Assembly (NCBI GenBank): GCA_964522445.1
Contig: CAZFUY010000013.1
Coordinates: forward strand, 1 to 39,117
Direction: 5' to 3'
Length of the DNA: 39,117 bases
Source: CAZFUY01 sp964522445
GTDB lineage: Bacteria > Pseudomonadota > Gammaproteobacteria > SZUA-229
The notes beneath the pieces were generated by a model. It was not told where the DNA came from. It made no database searches and worked only from the letters and a program-made list of their open reading frames with translations. Positions within the stretch are counted from its first letter, which is position 1. Each line of letters starts with the position of its first letter. The position numbers and the translations under genes were made by a program. Shown piece after piece: positions 14,901 to 24,249 of the stretch.

Positions 14901-17834
14901 GTGTCATTGGCATTGAAACCAGAGAAAATACACCCAGCTTTTGAATGGATACGCTCAGAGCGTATCGAGTCCCTGAATATTCTGGTTGAAGAATATAGGC
15001 ACATAAAAACAGGCGCACCTCATTATCATCTGGTGGCTGATAACAGTGAAAATGTATTTCTGGTTGCCCTGCGTACTGTGCCAACTGATTCTACGGGTGT
15101 AGCCCACATACTGGAACATACTGCCCTGTGTGGTAGTGAGCATTATCCGGTGCGTGATCCATTCTTTATGATGATTCGTCGTTCTTTAAATACATTTATG
15201 AATGCGTTTACCAGTAGTGACTGGACGGCTTATCCCTTTGCCAGTCAGAATCAGAAAGATTTTAATAATCTGATGGATGTCTATTTAGATGCTGTATTTT
15301 TCTCGCGCTTACATGAATTAGATTTTGCGCAGGAAGGTCACCGATTTGAATTTGAAACACCCGATGATGCAAATACAGATCTGGTTTATAAAGGTGTTGT
15401 TTTTAATGAAATGAAAGGCGCTATGAGTTCGCCAGTCAGTACCTTATGGCAAACATTAACAGAACATTTATTTCCCACAACCACATATCATTATAACAGT
15501 GGTGGTGACCCTGAAAAAATTCCTGACTTAACCTACGAACAATTAAAATCATTTTATAAGGTGCATTATCACCCATCTAATTCTGTGTTTATGACCTTTG
15601 GTGATATTCCAGCATATGAACATCATCAACGTTTTGAAGAAAAAGCATTACATTATTTTGATAAATTAGACCGTGAAATTACTGTTGATGATGAAAAGCG
15701 TTATGACGCATCTATTTCAGTAAAAGATGCGTATGCGCTGGATGAAGACGATACAAATAATAAAACCCATATTGTAATGGGCTGGTTATTAGGTCGAAGC
15801 ACGTCACTTGAAGATATGTTGCGCGCGCATTTAATGTCCAGTGTATTACTGGACAATAGTGCATCACCTTTACGTTTTGCTCTGGAAACAACGGATCTGG
15901 GTGCAGCACCGTCACCATTATGCGGCCTTGAAGATTCTAATCGTGAAATGAGTTTTATGTGTGGCCTTGAAGCGACTAATCCTGAACATGCAGATGCTCT
16001 GGAAAAACTGGTTATTAATACGCTTGAAGATGTTGTTAAAAATGGTGTGCCGCAAGATCGAGTTGAAGCGGTATTGCATCAGCTTGAATTAAGTCAGCGT
16101 GAAATAGGTGGTGATGGTTACCCTTATGGCCTGCAACTTATTCTTGGTGGATTGTCTTCCGCTATTCATCGAGGCGACCCTGTTGCAACAATGAATATTG
16201 ATCCCGTTCTGGAACAATTAAGAACAGATATTAAAGATGCTGATTTTATAAAAAATCTGGTAAGAGAAAATCTTCTGGAAAATAAACACCGGGTTATTTT
16301 AACAATGAGTCCGGACACAGAATTAAGCAAAAATCGTGAGCAGGCTGAGAAAGATAAACTTGCGATGATTAAAGAAAAATTATCAGCGCAGGAAAAGCAA
16401 CATATTATTGATCAGACCGCTGCATTAGAAGCACGTCAGAATGAACAGGATGATCCTGGCGTTTTACCTAAGGTGGGTCTGGATGATGTGCCAGATAAAA
16501 TGTCTATCCCTCAGGGGCAAAGCAAAGAGATTGGTAAAGTACATGCATCAATTTATGAACAGGGAACAAATGGTTTAATTTATCAACAGATTATTATTAA
16601 GCTGCCAGAACTGGATGATGAGTTAATAGATATTTTGCCTTTTTACACATCGTGTCTAACAGAGTTGGGTTGTGGTGATAAAAATTATTTACAGGCACAG
16701 GAATGGCAGTCCAGCGTCAGTGGTGGTATTTCAGCCTATACAACTGTGCGTGGTGAAATTAATAATGTACAGAAAACCAATGCTTATTTTGTGTTGTCAG
16801 CAAAAGCCCTGTCGCGAAATCACCAACAGCTTAATGATTTAATGAAGCAAACACTGGACGCTGCACGTTTTGATGAGTATGAAAGAATTCGTGAATTAAT
16901 TGCACAGAAAAGGGCGCATCGAGAACAAAGTGTTACGGGTAGTGGTCACAGTCTTGCAATGACTGCTGCCAGTAGTGGCATGAGTCCTGCTGCTGCTTTT
17001 TCGCATAGACTATCAGGGCTTGTTGGCATTCAATATATTAAGCAGCTTGATGATAGTTTAGGTCAGGAAGAAAATATTTTAAAACTGGCTAAACAGTTTG
17101 AGGCAATCCATGAAAAGATTATTAAAGCACCAAGACAGTATCTTGCGGTAACAGAAGAAGATACTAAATCTGCATTTGAAAAAGATTTACAAACTTACTG
17201 GCAAGAAACTATTAATAATGAATCTAATAATAATTTTTCATTACCTGAAATTTATCAACAGGTAAAGCAGGCATGGATTACCAGCACGCAGGTTAATTTC
17301 TGTTCTAAATCTTATCCAACAGTTTGTATCGAACACGAAGATTCAGCTGCTTTAACTGTATTGGGCGGTTTTTTGCGTAATGGCTATCTGCACAGAGTCA
17401 TACGTGAACAGGGTGGAGCTTATGGTGGTGGCGCAAGTAATGAACCTGCCAATGCCTGTTTTAGATTTTATTCATACCGTGATCCACGTTTAGCTGAAAC
17501 ACTGGATGATTTTGATAAGGCGATTGAATGGTTATTAAATGAAGATCATGAATGGCGGCAATTAGAAGAATCAATTTTAGGTGTAGTGAGCAGTCTTGAT
17601 AAGCCCAGTTCTCCAGCCGGTGAAGCAAAGCAGGCATTTCATAATCAGCTTAATGGCCGTACAGAAGAACAGCGACAGAAATTTAGAAAACGTGTTTTAG
17701 ACGTTACACTAGATGATCTTAAACGTGTAGGAAAAACTTATTTGCAACCAGAAAAAGCCAGTGTGGCCGTTATTACAAATGTTGCGATGGAAGATACGGT
17801 TAAAGAATTAGGTCTGGATGTTATTCATCTTTAA
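14901..17834 (+). CDS. PreP-like M16C zinc metalloprotease
   Basis: This 977-residue protein is an insulinase-family protease of the presequence protease type. The inverted zinc motif HILEH lies at 69-73 (His69, Glu72, His73), with the third ligand Glu170 in VVFNEMKGAM. The second half holds the M16C-associated region and an inactive C-terminal half with GGAYGGGA near residue 840. PreP enzymes form a closed chamber and degrade short unfolded peptides, needing no ATP. There is no signal peptide, so it is cytoplasmic. The start is GTG 14901, with GGAAGAG a few bases upstream. The DUF503 gene follows by 23 bases and may share its transcript. Confidence 0.9.
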   Translation: MSLALKPEKIHPAFEWIRSERIESLNILVEEYRHIKTGAPHYHLVADNSENVFLVALRTVPTDSTGVAHILEHTALCGSEHYPVRDPFFMMIRRSLNTFMNAFTSSDWTAYPFASQNQKDFNNLMDVYLDAVFFSRLHELDFAQEGHRFEFETPDDANTDLVYKGVVFNEMKGAMSSPVSTLWQTLTEHLFPTTTYHYNSGGDPEKIPDLTYEQLKSFYKVHYHPSNSVFMTFGDIPAYEHHQRFEEKALHYFDKLDREITVDDEKRYDASISVKDAYALDEDDTNNKTHIVMGWLLGRSTSLEDMLRAHLMSSVLLDNSASPLRFALETTDLGAAPSPLCGLEDSNREMSFMCGLEATNPEHADALEKLVINTLEDVVKNGVPQDRVEAVLHQLELSQREIGGDGYPYGLQLILGGLSSAIHRGDPVATMNIDPVLEQLRTDIKDADFIKNLVRENLLENKHRVILTMSPDTELSKNREQAEKDKLAMIKEKLSAQEKQHIIDQTAALEARQNEQDDPGVLPKVGLDDVPDKMSIPQGQSKEIGKVHASIYEQGTNGLIYQQIIIKLPELDDELIDILPFYTSCLTELGCGDKNYLQAQEWQSSVSGGISAYTTVRGEINNVQKTNAYFVLSAKALSRNHQQLNDLMKQTLDAARFDEYERIRELIAQKRAHREQSVTGSGHSLAMTAASSGMSPAAAFSHRLSGLVGIQYIKQLDDSLGQEENILKLAKQFEAIHEKIIKAPRQYLAVTEEDTKSAFEKDLQTYWQETINNESNNNFSLPEIYQQVKQAWITSTQVNFCSKSYPTVCIEHEDSAALTVLGGFLRNGYLHRVIREQGGAYGGGASNEPANACFRFYSYRDPRLAETLDDFDKAIEWLLNEDHEWRQLEESILGVVSSLDKPSSPAGEAKQAFHNQLNGRTEEQRQKFRKRVLDVTLDDLKRVGKTYLQPEKASVAVITNVAMEDTVKELGLDVIHL

Positions 17835-17857
17835 CCAGAGTTAAACGCTATTTTTAA

Positions 17858-18144
17858 ATGAATACATGCCATATTATTTTTATATTAATTGATTTGCGTA
17901 TTCCTTATGCGCAATCATTAAAAGATAAACGCCAACCTGTTAGAAGTTTAAAGCAGCGATTAAAAAATAGATTTAATATATCAATTGCTGAAGTTGATGC
18001 GCTGGATGAATGGAAGCGAGCAGTGCTGGGCGTAACTATGGTTAGTAATGATAAGCGTTATCTGCATAAACAGAGCAGTTTAATTGAACAGGCTATTTTA
18101 GAAATAACAGAGCTTGAACTTGTTGCATTTAATTGTGAGTATCT
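17858..18144 (+). CDS. DUF503/YlxP-family protein, 3' end lost in gap
   Basis: About 95 residues are visible before the N gap. The start (CHIIFILIDLRIPYAQSLKDKR), the segment RLKNRFNISIAEVDALDEW and the following GVTMVSNDKRYL are typical of DUF503 proteins, which are small cytoplasmic proteins of about 95-100 residues. The visible part is therefore nearly the whole protein. Some relatives lie next to rbfA or nusA; here it follows the PreP-like gene. The function is not established. Any reading frame continuing beyond the gap is not to be trusted. Confidence 0.8.
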
Positions 18145-18244
18145 NNNNNNNNNNNNNNNNNNNNNNNNNNNNNNNNNNNNNNNNNNNNNNNNNNNNNNNN
18201 NNNNNNNNNNNNNNNNNNNNNNNNNNNNNNNNNNNNNNNNNNNN
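18145..18244. other. assembly gap, 100 N
   Basis: A run of exactly 100 N is a standard placeholder of unknown true length. It cuts off the end of the DUF503 gene and the end of the converging peroxidase-like gene. Confidence 0.98.
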
Positions 18245-19359
18245 GTCAGTGTTTTTAGAAATGCAAGTAAATCAGCTTTATCCTGAGTGCTAAACACTTT
18301 TGTTGTAGGAACTCTGTTATCCAGATTATTAGAAACTTCTGGGTCAGGCCAGCATGTTATAGGGTTGCTTAGTATGCTGCTACCACAGGCATTAATATCT
18401 CTGTTTATATAAAAATCTATAACTTCTTCTAATGTTGATACTGCACCATTATGAAAATAGGGTGCTGTTAATTCAACATTACGAAGTGTGGGTACTCTAA
18501 ATTTTCCTTCTTCAAGGCTTGCCTGTGTTGAAAGGGCTGAACTGCTTCCAAGGCCGAGATCAGGGAGGTTGGCAAGATTGGCCGGGGTATTGGTCGGTGA
18601 GCCTATATTGGTATAAGTAAAATTAGTAAACATAGATTTTACTTTTGTGGTTGTCATAGCATGGCACTCAGAACATTTTGTTTCACTCTCTTCAAAAATA
18701 ACAAGACCTCTTGCTTCAGATTGTGTAAATGTGGCTGCGCCAGATTGCACATAATCAAACTTGGATGTAAAAGGTGCAAATTTACTGGTTGACTCAAAGG
18801 CTGCAATAGCATCAGCAACCTGATCATAAGCTGCATTAACATCACTTAAACTGCCGCTGCCATAAACTTCTTCAAACTGACTTGAATAAGTAGCGTTTGT
18901 TATTTTTTGAATGACATCTGCTTTATCTGTGTTGGCCATTTCAAGCGGATTGAGAAAAGGAGCTTTTGCCTGTTCAAGCAGATCAGTTGCACGTCCATCA
19001 ATAAATTGTCCGCCAATATATCCATCTGTTGCATCATATCTAAAGTCAGGAATAAAAGAGCTATACATCACGGTTGGTGCATTACGGTTGCCAAAAGTAT
19101 TTGCATCAGAGCCTTCGGATACAGGGGCAGTATTGGTTACATTAGGGTCTGCAAATGCATTATTTTCATCATGGCAGGACGCGCAGGACTGATTTCCATT
19201 TTTAGATAAACTTGTGTCATTAAAAATCTTTTCACCCAAATCAATTTTTAATGCAGCCAGATCAGTTTGTGGAGTTGATCCTCCACTGCTGCCACCGCAG
19301 TTAGTTATTAAAGGAAGAGTAAAAGAGAGTGCAAATATTAAGTACAGCTTATGCATCAT
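18245..19359 (-). CDS. diheme cytochrome c peroxidase/MauG-family lipoprotein, 3' end lost in gap
   Basis: About 371 residues are visible and only a few seem missing, because FLKTL is normally near the C-terminus. A lipobox LITNC puts Cys21 at the mature N-terminus. Heme motifs are CASCH (59-63) and CSECH (229-233). Typical peroxidase-family segments include LGEKIFNDTSLSKNGNQSCASCH, RNAPTVMYSSF, DGRATDLLEQA and YFHNGAVSTLEEVIDFY, placing it in the CcpA/MauG superfamily. The lipid anchor and Gly/Ser-rich start suggest attachment to the periplasmic side of a membrane. Peroxide reduction is the default role; other members oxidise proteins or metabolites. A perfect FNR box lies 111 bases upstream, matching the known low-oxygen control of bacterial cytochrome c peroxidases. 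Confidence 0.88.
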
Positions 19360-19469
19360 TACAACCTTGAAAAGTCTATTTGTTGATATATCTGTTTTTT
19401 AATCTAACCTGTTTTTAGATGGGGCGCATTGAAGATGTTAGAAAATGTGAGTGTATTGGCATAAATCGA

Positions 19470-19483
19470 TTGATTTAAATCAA
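19470..19483. promoter_or_regulatory. perfect FNR/ANR box
   Basis: TTGATTTAAATCAA matches the consensus TTGAT-N4-ATCAA exactly and is fully palindromic. It lies between the peroxidase-like gene (start 19359, minus) and the sixA-like gene (start 19562, plus), so either could be controlled. The peroxidase is the more likely target given the family. Confidence 0.65.
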
Positions 19484-19561
19484 GTTTGTAAATTCGAATA
19501 TTCTTATGGGTATCAGTGTTATAGTTATATTAATTTGATACTTTATTGAGTAATAAAGGAT

Positions 19562-20059
19562 ATGAAAAAGCTGATTCTTGCCAGACATGCTAAATCGAGC
19601 TGGGAGCATGCAATAGCGGATATAGAGCGACCATTAAATAATCGTGGATTACACGATGCGCCTGTTATGGCAGATTATTTAAAATCTCAGGGTGTTAATG
19701 TTGATATTATCATTTCCAGTCCGGCGCTAAGAGCAAAAACAACGGCTCAGTTTTATTTTGATAAATTATTGAATTCTGGCCAGAAATTAAAAATTGATGA
19801 CTCTATTTATGACGCGTATGAGCAGGATTTATTAAAAATAATTAATGAATTAGATGAGGCTGTTAATTCAGTCATGTTAGTAGGTCATAATCCTACGTTT
19901 ACATTGTTAGCGAATATATTAGCCAATGAACGTATTGTGAATATGCCTACCTGTAGTTCTGTCACTATTTGTTTTGATGTTTCTGACTGGATGCATGTAA
20001 AAGCAGGTGCTGGGGCAATGGAGCGATTTGATTACCCTAAAAAATTAAATGTGCTATAA
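19562..20059 (+). CDS. SixA-like histidine phosphatase
   Basis: This 165-residue cytoplasmic protein has the RHG-type signature near its start (LILARHAKSSW; His9 would be phosphorylated). A second conserved part, SSPALRAKTTAQ (about 53-64), and the second catalytic histidine in MLVGHNPTFTLLAN (about 103-116) follow. Length and layout match SixA, which removes phosphate from histidine phosphotransfer domains or PTS proteins. Its substrate here is unknown and no phosphorelay gene is adjacent. AAAGG lies upstream of the ATG. It converges with the small gene at 20064-20255. Confidence 0.85.
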   Translation: MKKLILARHAKSSWEHAIADIERPLNNRGLHDAPVMADYLKSQGVNVDIIISSPALRAKTTAQFYFDKLLNSGQKLKIDDSIYDAYEQDLLKIINELDEAVNSVMLVGHNPTFTLLANILANERIVNMPTCSSVTICFDVSDWMHVKAGAGAMERFDYPKKLNVL

Positions 20060-20063
20060 AATT

Positions 20064-20255
20064 TTATGGTTGTTCATTGTATACAGCCATTATACCTTTC
20101 AGCTCTTTAATTAAAATTGTGATTTCTTCCTGGCTTAAATTTTCAGCTTCATCAACTGGTTTACCATTTTCAAGCGTAACAATAACACTATTTACAAAAG
20201 TGCAGCCTTTATAACAAATGCTTTCAATCGCTTTATCCAGGTTTTTATTTGTCAT
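20064..20255 (-). CDS. small conserved protein with CYKGC motif, 63 residues
   Basis: This short acidic protein begins MTNKNLDKAIESICYKGCTFVNSV and ends KELKGIMAVYNEQP. Two cysteines (Cys14, Cys18) are four residues apart. Residues 40-60 are probably helical. It has no signal peptide. The pattern resembles small uncharacterised proteins of sulfur-oxidising and other gammaproteobacteria, recalled only loosely. It lies 12 bases after the thioredoxin-fold gene on the same strand, so they are likely cotranscribed. The function is unknown. Confidence 0.65.
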   Translation of the reverse strand: MTNKNLDKAIESICYKGCTFVNSVIVTLENGKPVDEAENLSQEEITILIKELKGIMAVYNEQP

Positions 20256-20267
20256 ATTAAATCCAGG

Positions 20268-21238
20268 TTAATGATGCTCACGCCATATCTGGAAAGTTGG
20301 GTATTTTTTATAGCCTTTATTTAATACATAAGATAAAACATTGTTTAAACGATAAAGGCGAATAACAGATTCAACTCTAAAAATTTCTTTACCCTGCTCA
20401 TCAAAAAATATTAGTGTTGGTGCAAAACTAAGCTGTAATTGTCTGGCCCATTTTTTTGCAGTGGTCTTTTTGCCGGCAGGCGTTATGACAGGTGTATTTG
20501 ATTTTGTATCAAGTTGTACTGCATCCATGTTTCTTAATTTAATACCTATTGCCTGTTGGCTCAGAGGGCCGCCATGAAGTACATCGCAGGCGTGGCATTT
20601 TTTATGTTCGAAAAATACAACCAGTGGATTTTTTGCTGATTTTTTACTGCGATCAAGATTGTAGGGAGGTGAAGAAAAAGCATCATTTTCATTAAGTTCT
20701 TCCTGACCGAAACTCAAAGCCTCTTCTGCTCTGGCTAAATATTCGCTGTAAGATTCTTTGTTGTAATGGGCATCGGCAACATATTCTAGTGCGGCTCTAA
20801 ATTGATACGGTGGGCGATAGCCGGGTAAGCGTAAGGCCAGTTGACTTTTTTTCTCGTAAAAGAGTAGAGAAGGGGTAAAATTCGTTTTCATTCGAGTAGC
20901 AAAGGCTTTTTCAGTATAGGTTTTGCCATCAAAATCTGTCACTGTACGCTGGCCGCGTACATCTATGGCGATAACATCAAAATATTTCTGTGTGTATTCA
21001 AGGATATCTTTTGAACCCCAGTTTATTTCCAGCAGGGCTTTACAGTAAGCGCAGTCTTTGCGGCCAAAATATATAATTAAGCCACGTTTGCCAGATTCCA
21101 TTGCTTCATCCAGGCTTTCCTGTAAGTCCAGAAAGCTGAGCTTGAACCAGTTGGGAAGTTCCAGATCATCGGTAAGAGGTGAGTCATCAAAAGCAAGTTC
21201 ATCAAGTTGCTGATTAGCAATGCTATTAGTGTATTGAA
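20268..21238 (-). CDS. tandem thioredoxin-fold protein, 5' end lost in gap
   Basis: At least 323 residues are visible. The frame stays open from the first in-frame ATG (21101) back to the gap edge, through QYTNSIANQQLDELAF and LPNWFKLSFLDLQESLDEA, so the real start lies in the gap. Two thioredoxin-like domains follow: one with GLIIYFGRKDCAYCK and a later NFTPSLLFYE, the other with PLVVFFEHKKCHACD and SFAPTLIFFDEQGKEIFRV. Both CxxC motifs (CAYC, CHAC) are intact, and a Pro sits at the cis-Pro position in each. Such thioredoxin-fold proteins are usually exported and act on disulfides or sulfur compounds; a signal peptide would be in the missing part. It precedes the small CYKGC gene. Confidence 0.8.
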
Positions 21239-21338
21239 NNNNNNNNNNNNNNNNNNNNNNNNNNNNNNNNNNNNNNNNNNNNNNNNNNNNNNNNNNNNNN
21301 NNNNNNNNNNNNNNNNNNNNNNNNNNNNNNNNNNNNNN
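21239..21338. other. assembly gap, 100 N
   Basis: This second 100-N placeholder has unknown true length. It removes the last part of zapE and the first part of the thioredoxin-fold gene. A continuous frame across it joining the two is accidental. Confidence 0.98.
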
Positions 21339-22354
21339 AGCTGGTGTCCCTGGTAGATATCCTGAGGTAAGGTTTCGGCATTGACTATGAGCTTAATATT
21401 TCTGTCGTAGAATTCATCAATCATATTAATAAAGCGTCTGGCTTTGTCATTATTGCCTTCATTCAGTTCGGGAATATTTGATATAAATACAGTATGGAAC
21501 AGGCGGGCAATTTCAATATAGTCAGCAGATGCTCTGGGGCCATCGCAGAGTGCATTAAATTCAAACCAGACAAGGTCGTCAGCCTGAGAGATGGTCTGGA
21601 TGTCTCGATGGTTAATGTGAAGTATTTTATTATCTACTGCAGAGCAGGGGGCAAGTTGCTCAAATCGTGAGCGCAGGATGTTTTCAGTTGTTTCATCAAC
21701 TGTAAGATACCAGGTCTCTGCTTTTTCCAGTAAACGTAGGCGGTGGTCAACTTCACCGCTGACATTGACGCTTTCAGTGTATTTTTTGATTAAATCAATA
21801 GCCGGTAAAAACCGTTCTCTTTGCAGGCCGTGTTTGTATAAATCATCAGGTTGTTGATTGGATGTGGCAATCAGGGTGACGCCTTCCTTAAATAATGCGT
21901 CCAGCAAACCATAGAGCAGCATGGCATCGGTGATGTCAGATACATGAAATTCATCCAGACACAGAATGGGGGATCTTTTGGCAAAGTTTCTGGCAACCAG
22001 AATAAGCGGGTCTTTATGTCCTTTGAGCAGGGCAAGCTGGTCATGGACGGCCTGCATAAAGTGATGAAAATGCAGACGAATTTTGTTTTTAAAGGGCAGG
22101 GTGTCGAAGAACAGATCCATGAGCCAGGTTTTTCCACGGCCAACGCCACCCCATAAATACAGGCCTGTTACGGGTGTTGTTTGTTTGCTGCCTAATAGTT
22201 GTTTAAGTTTATTTTGAATGCTGGATTTATTTTTATCGTGCTCAATAAGCCTGTGGTATAAATTTTCAAAAAAATCTATGCTATGAGTCTGGGCAGGATC
22301 TTCGCTAAATCCTTTTTTACTTATTTCTGTTTGGTATTGTTCCCAGGGTGTCAT
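21339..22354 (-). CDS. zapE: ZapE/AFG1-family ATPase, 3' end lost in gap
   Basis: About 338 residues are present, ending at LPQDIYQGHQ, after which about 20-35 residues of the family's normal C-terminus are missing. Walker A is GLYLWGGVGRGKTWLMDLF (about 64-82), followed by HFHHFMQAVHDQL, Walker B ILCLDEFHVSDITDAMLL and the sensor-like TLIATSNQQPDDLYKHGLQR. This is the AFG1 family; in E. coli ZapE interacts with the division ring late in constriction. The ATG lies in MTPWEQYQTEI with no strong ribosome site visible. It is encoded divergently from pyrG. Identification is firm. Confidence 0.92.
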
Positions 22355-22527
22355 AAGATAGTGTTATAAATTAAACTAATGGCCTATTTTTATTTAAAAA
22401 CAACAAGTTATATTGTTTATATAAAGTGAATTGTAATATGTTTCACGGTTCTTTTATATTGTTTTGATACAGGGAGTATGAATCAAAATGCCTGCTAAAA
22501 CAGGAATTAAATTAACTAATTACTCAA

Positions 22528-22556
22528 TTGAGAAACTGACATTTGTTTGTTAGTAT
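22528..22556 (+). promoter_or_regulatory. candidate sigma-70 promoter of the pyrG operon
   Basis: TTGAGA (22528-22533) and TAGTAT (22551-22556) are separated by exactly 17 bases and lie about 56 bases before the pyrG start. The -35 matches five of six consensus bases and the -10 four of six. The rest of the 257-base spacer is AT-rich and unremarkable. Confidence 0.4.
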
Positions 22557-22611
22557 AGCGCCCGAATTAGGGCCTCTCTAATAACTCCCTCAAAAGGCCA
22601 ATATCAGCTAT

Positions 22612-24249
22612 ATGACACGCTATATATTTATTACAGGCGGAGTGGTTTCATCCTTAGGTAAGGGTATTGCCGCCGCATCTCTCGGGGCTATCTTGGAAGC
22701 TCGTGGCCTCACTGTCAGAATGTTAAAGCTAGATCCCTACATCAATGTTGATCCGGGAACGATGAGTCCATTCCAGCACGGTGAAGTTTTTGTTACTGAA
22801 GACGGTGCAGAAACGGATCTGGATTTAGGCCATTACGAACGTTTTGTTCATTCTAAAACCAGTCAGGCAAGCAACTTCACCTCAGGGCGTATTTACGAAA
22901 CCGTTATTCGCAAAGAGCGTCGTGGCGAATATCTGGGGGGTACAGTCCAGGTTATTCCTCACATTACAGATGAGATTAAGCGCAGTGTTATTGAAGGCGC
23001 GGCTGATGCTGATATTGCTATGATCGAAATTGGTGGCACAGTGGGTGACATCGAGTCTTTGCCTTTCCTTGAAGCTATCAGGCAGATGGGAGTGGAGCTT
23101 GGCCATGAGCGCGCACTCTTCATGCATTTAACTTTAGTGCCTTATATTGCAACGGCTGGCGAAGTTAAAACAAAGCCTACTCAGCACTCTGTAAAAGAAT
23201 TACGTTCCATTGGTATTCAGCCAGATATTTTATTATGCCGTTCAGAGCAATTACTGGCGGAAGCGGATCGTCGCAAAATTGCCCTGTTTACCAATGTCGA
23301 AGAAAAAGCCGTTATCTCGGCAATGGACTTAGACCATATTTATAAAATTCCACAATGGCTGCATGATCAGGGGCTGGATGATATTGTGGTTGATAAATTT
23401 AAGCTGGATGTGCCGAAAGCGGATTTATCTGACTGGCAAAAAGTTGTTGATGCGCTAGAGCATCCCGAATCGGAAGTCACTGTGGGTATGGTGGGTAAGT
23501 ATGTTGGTCTTACTGAATCTTACAAATCGCTTAATGAATCATTAAGTCATGCGGGCATTAGCAATCGTGTGAAAGTAAATATTGAATACCTTGATTCAGA
23601 AATACTGGAGCAGGGTGATTTCAGCCAGCTTGAAAAATTTGATGCCATATTAGTACCGGGTGGTTTTGGCAAGCGTGGCGTAGAAGGCAAGATTGCAGCA
23701 GCCAAATATGCACGAGAGAACAAAGTGCCTTATTTAGGTATTTGTCTGGGTATGCAGGTAGCTGTCATTGAGTTTGCACGCGATGTGGCCGGGCTTGAAG
23801 GCGCACATAGTTCAGAATTTGAACCGGATACAAAAAATCCTGTGATTGCTTTAATCACAGAATGGCAAGCTAAAGACGGCTCTGTAGAGCAGCGTGATGA
23901 AAATTCAGATATGGGCGGCACTATGCGTCTGGGCGCACAGCATTGTAAGTTGACGGATGGTAGTCATGCACGTGAGATTTATAATCAGGACGTGATTAAC
24001 GAGCGTCATCGTCATCGTTATGAATTTAATAATACCTTCCTTGATAAATTAACTGAGGCCGGTCTTGTTATTTCAGGTAAATCTGAAGATGGCAATCTGG
24101 TCGAAATGGTTGAGCTTAAAGATCATCCCTGGTTTATCGCCTGTCAGTTCCATCCCGAATTTACTTCAACGCCTCGAGATGGGCATCCTTTATTCCATGA
24201 CTACATTAAAGCGGCATGTACTCACCGTGATCAGCGTGGTACTAAATAA
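22612..24249 (+). CDS. pyrG: CTP synthase
   Basis: This 545-residue enzyme makes CTP from UTP, ATP and glutamine. The N-terminal synthetase domain begins with the nucleotide-binding segment FITGGVVSSLGKGIAAASLG and contains KLDPYINVDPGTMSPFQHGE and GGTVGDIESLPFLEA. The glutamine amidotransferase domain from about residue 290 has the nucleophile in YLGICLGMQ, and the His/Glu pair in CQFHPEFTSTP. Length is standard. It is the first gene of the block with kdsA, eno and ftsB, as in many gammaproteobacteria. Its stop overlaps the kdsA start (TAATG). Confidence 0.98.
   Translation: MTRYIFITGGVVSSLGKGIAAASLGAILEARGLTVRMLKLDPYINVDPGTMSPFQHGEVFVTEDGAETDLDLGHYERFVHSKTSQASNFTSGRIYETVIRKERRGEYLGGTVQVIPHITDEIKRSVIEGAADADIAMIEIGGTVGDIESLPFLEAIRQMGVELGHERALFMHLTLVPYIATAGEVKTKPTQHSVKELRSIGIQPDILLCRSEQLLAEADRRKIALFTNVEEKAVISAMDLDHIYKIPQWLHDQGLDDIVVDKFKLDVPKADLSDWQKVVDALEHPESEVTVGMVGKYVGLTESYKSLNESLSHAGISNRVKVNIEYLDSEILEQGDFSQLEKFDAILVPGGFGKRGVEGKIAAAKYARENKVPYLGICLGMQVAVIEFARDVAGLEGAHSSEFEPDTKNPVIALITEWQAKDGSVEQRDENSDMGGTMRLGAQHCKLTDGSHAREIYNQDVINERHRHRYEFNNTFLDKLTEAGLVISGKSEDGNLVEMVELKDHPWFIACQFHPEFTSTPRDGHPLFHDYIKAACTHRDQRGTK

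Noticed and set aside
18058..18286. Frames continuing through the first 100-N gap on either strand
   Set aside because: The gap length is a placeholder, so any frame across it is accidental; the genes were cut at the gap edges.
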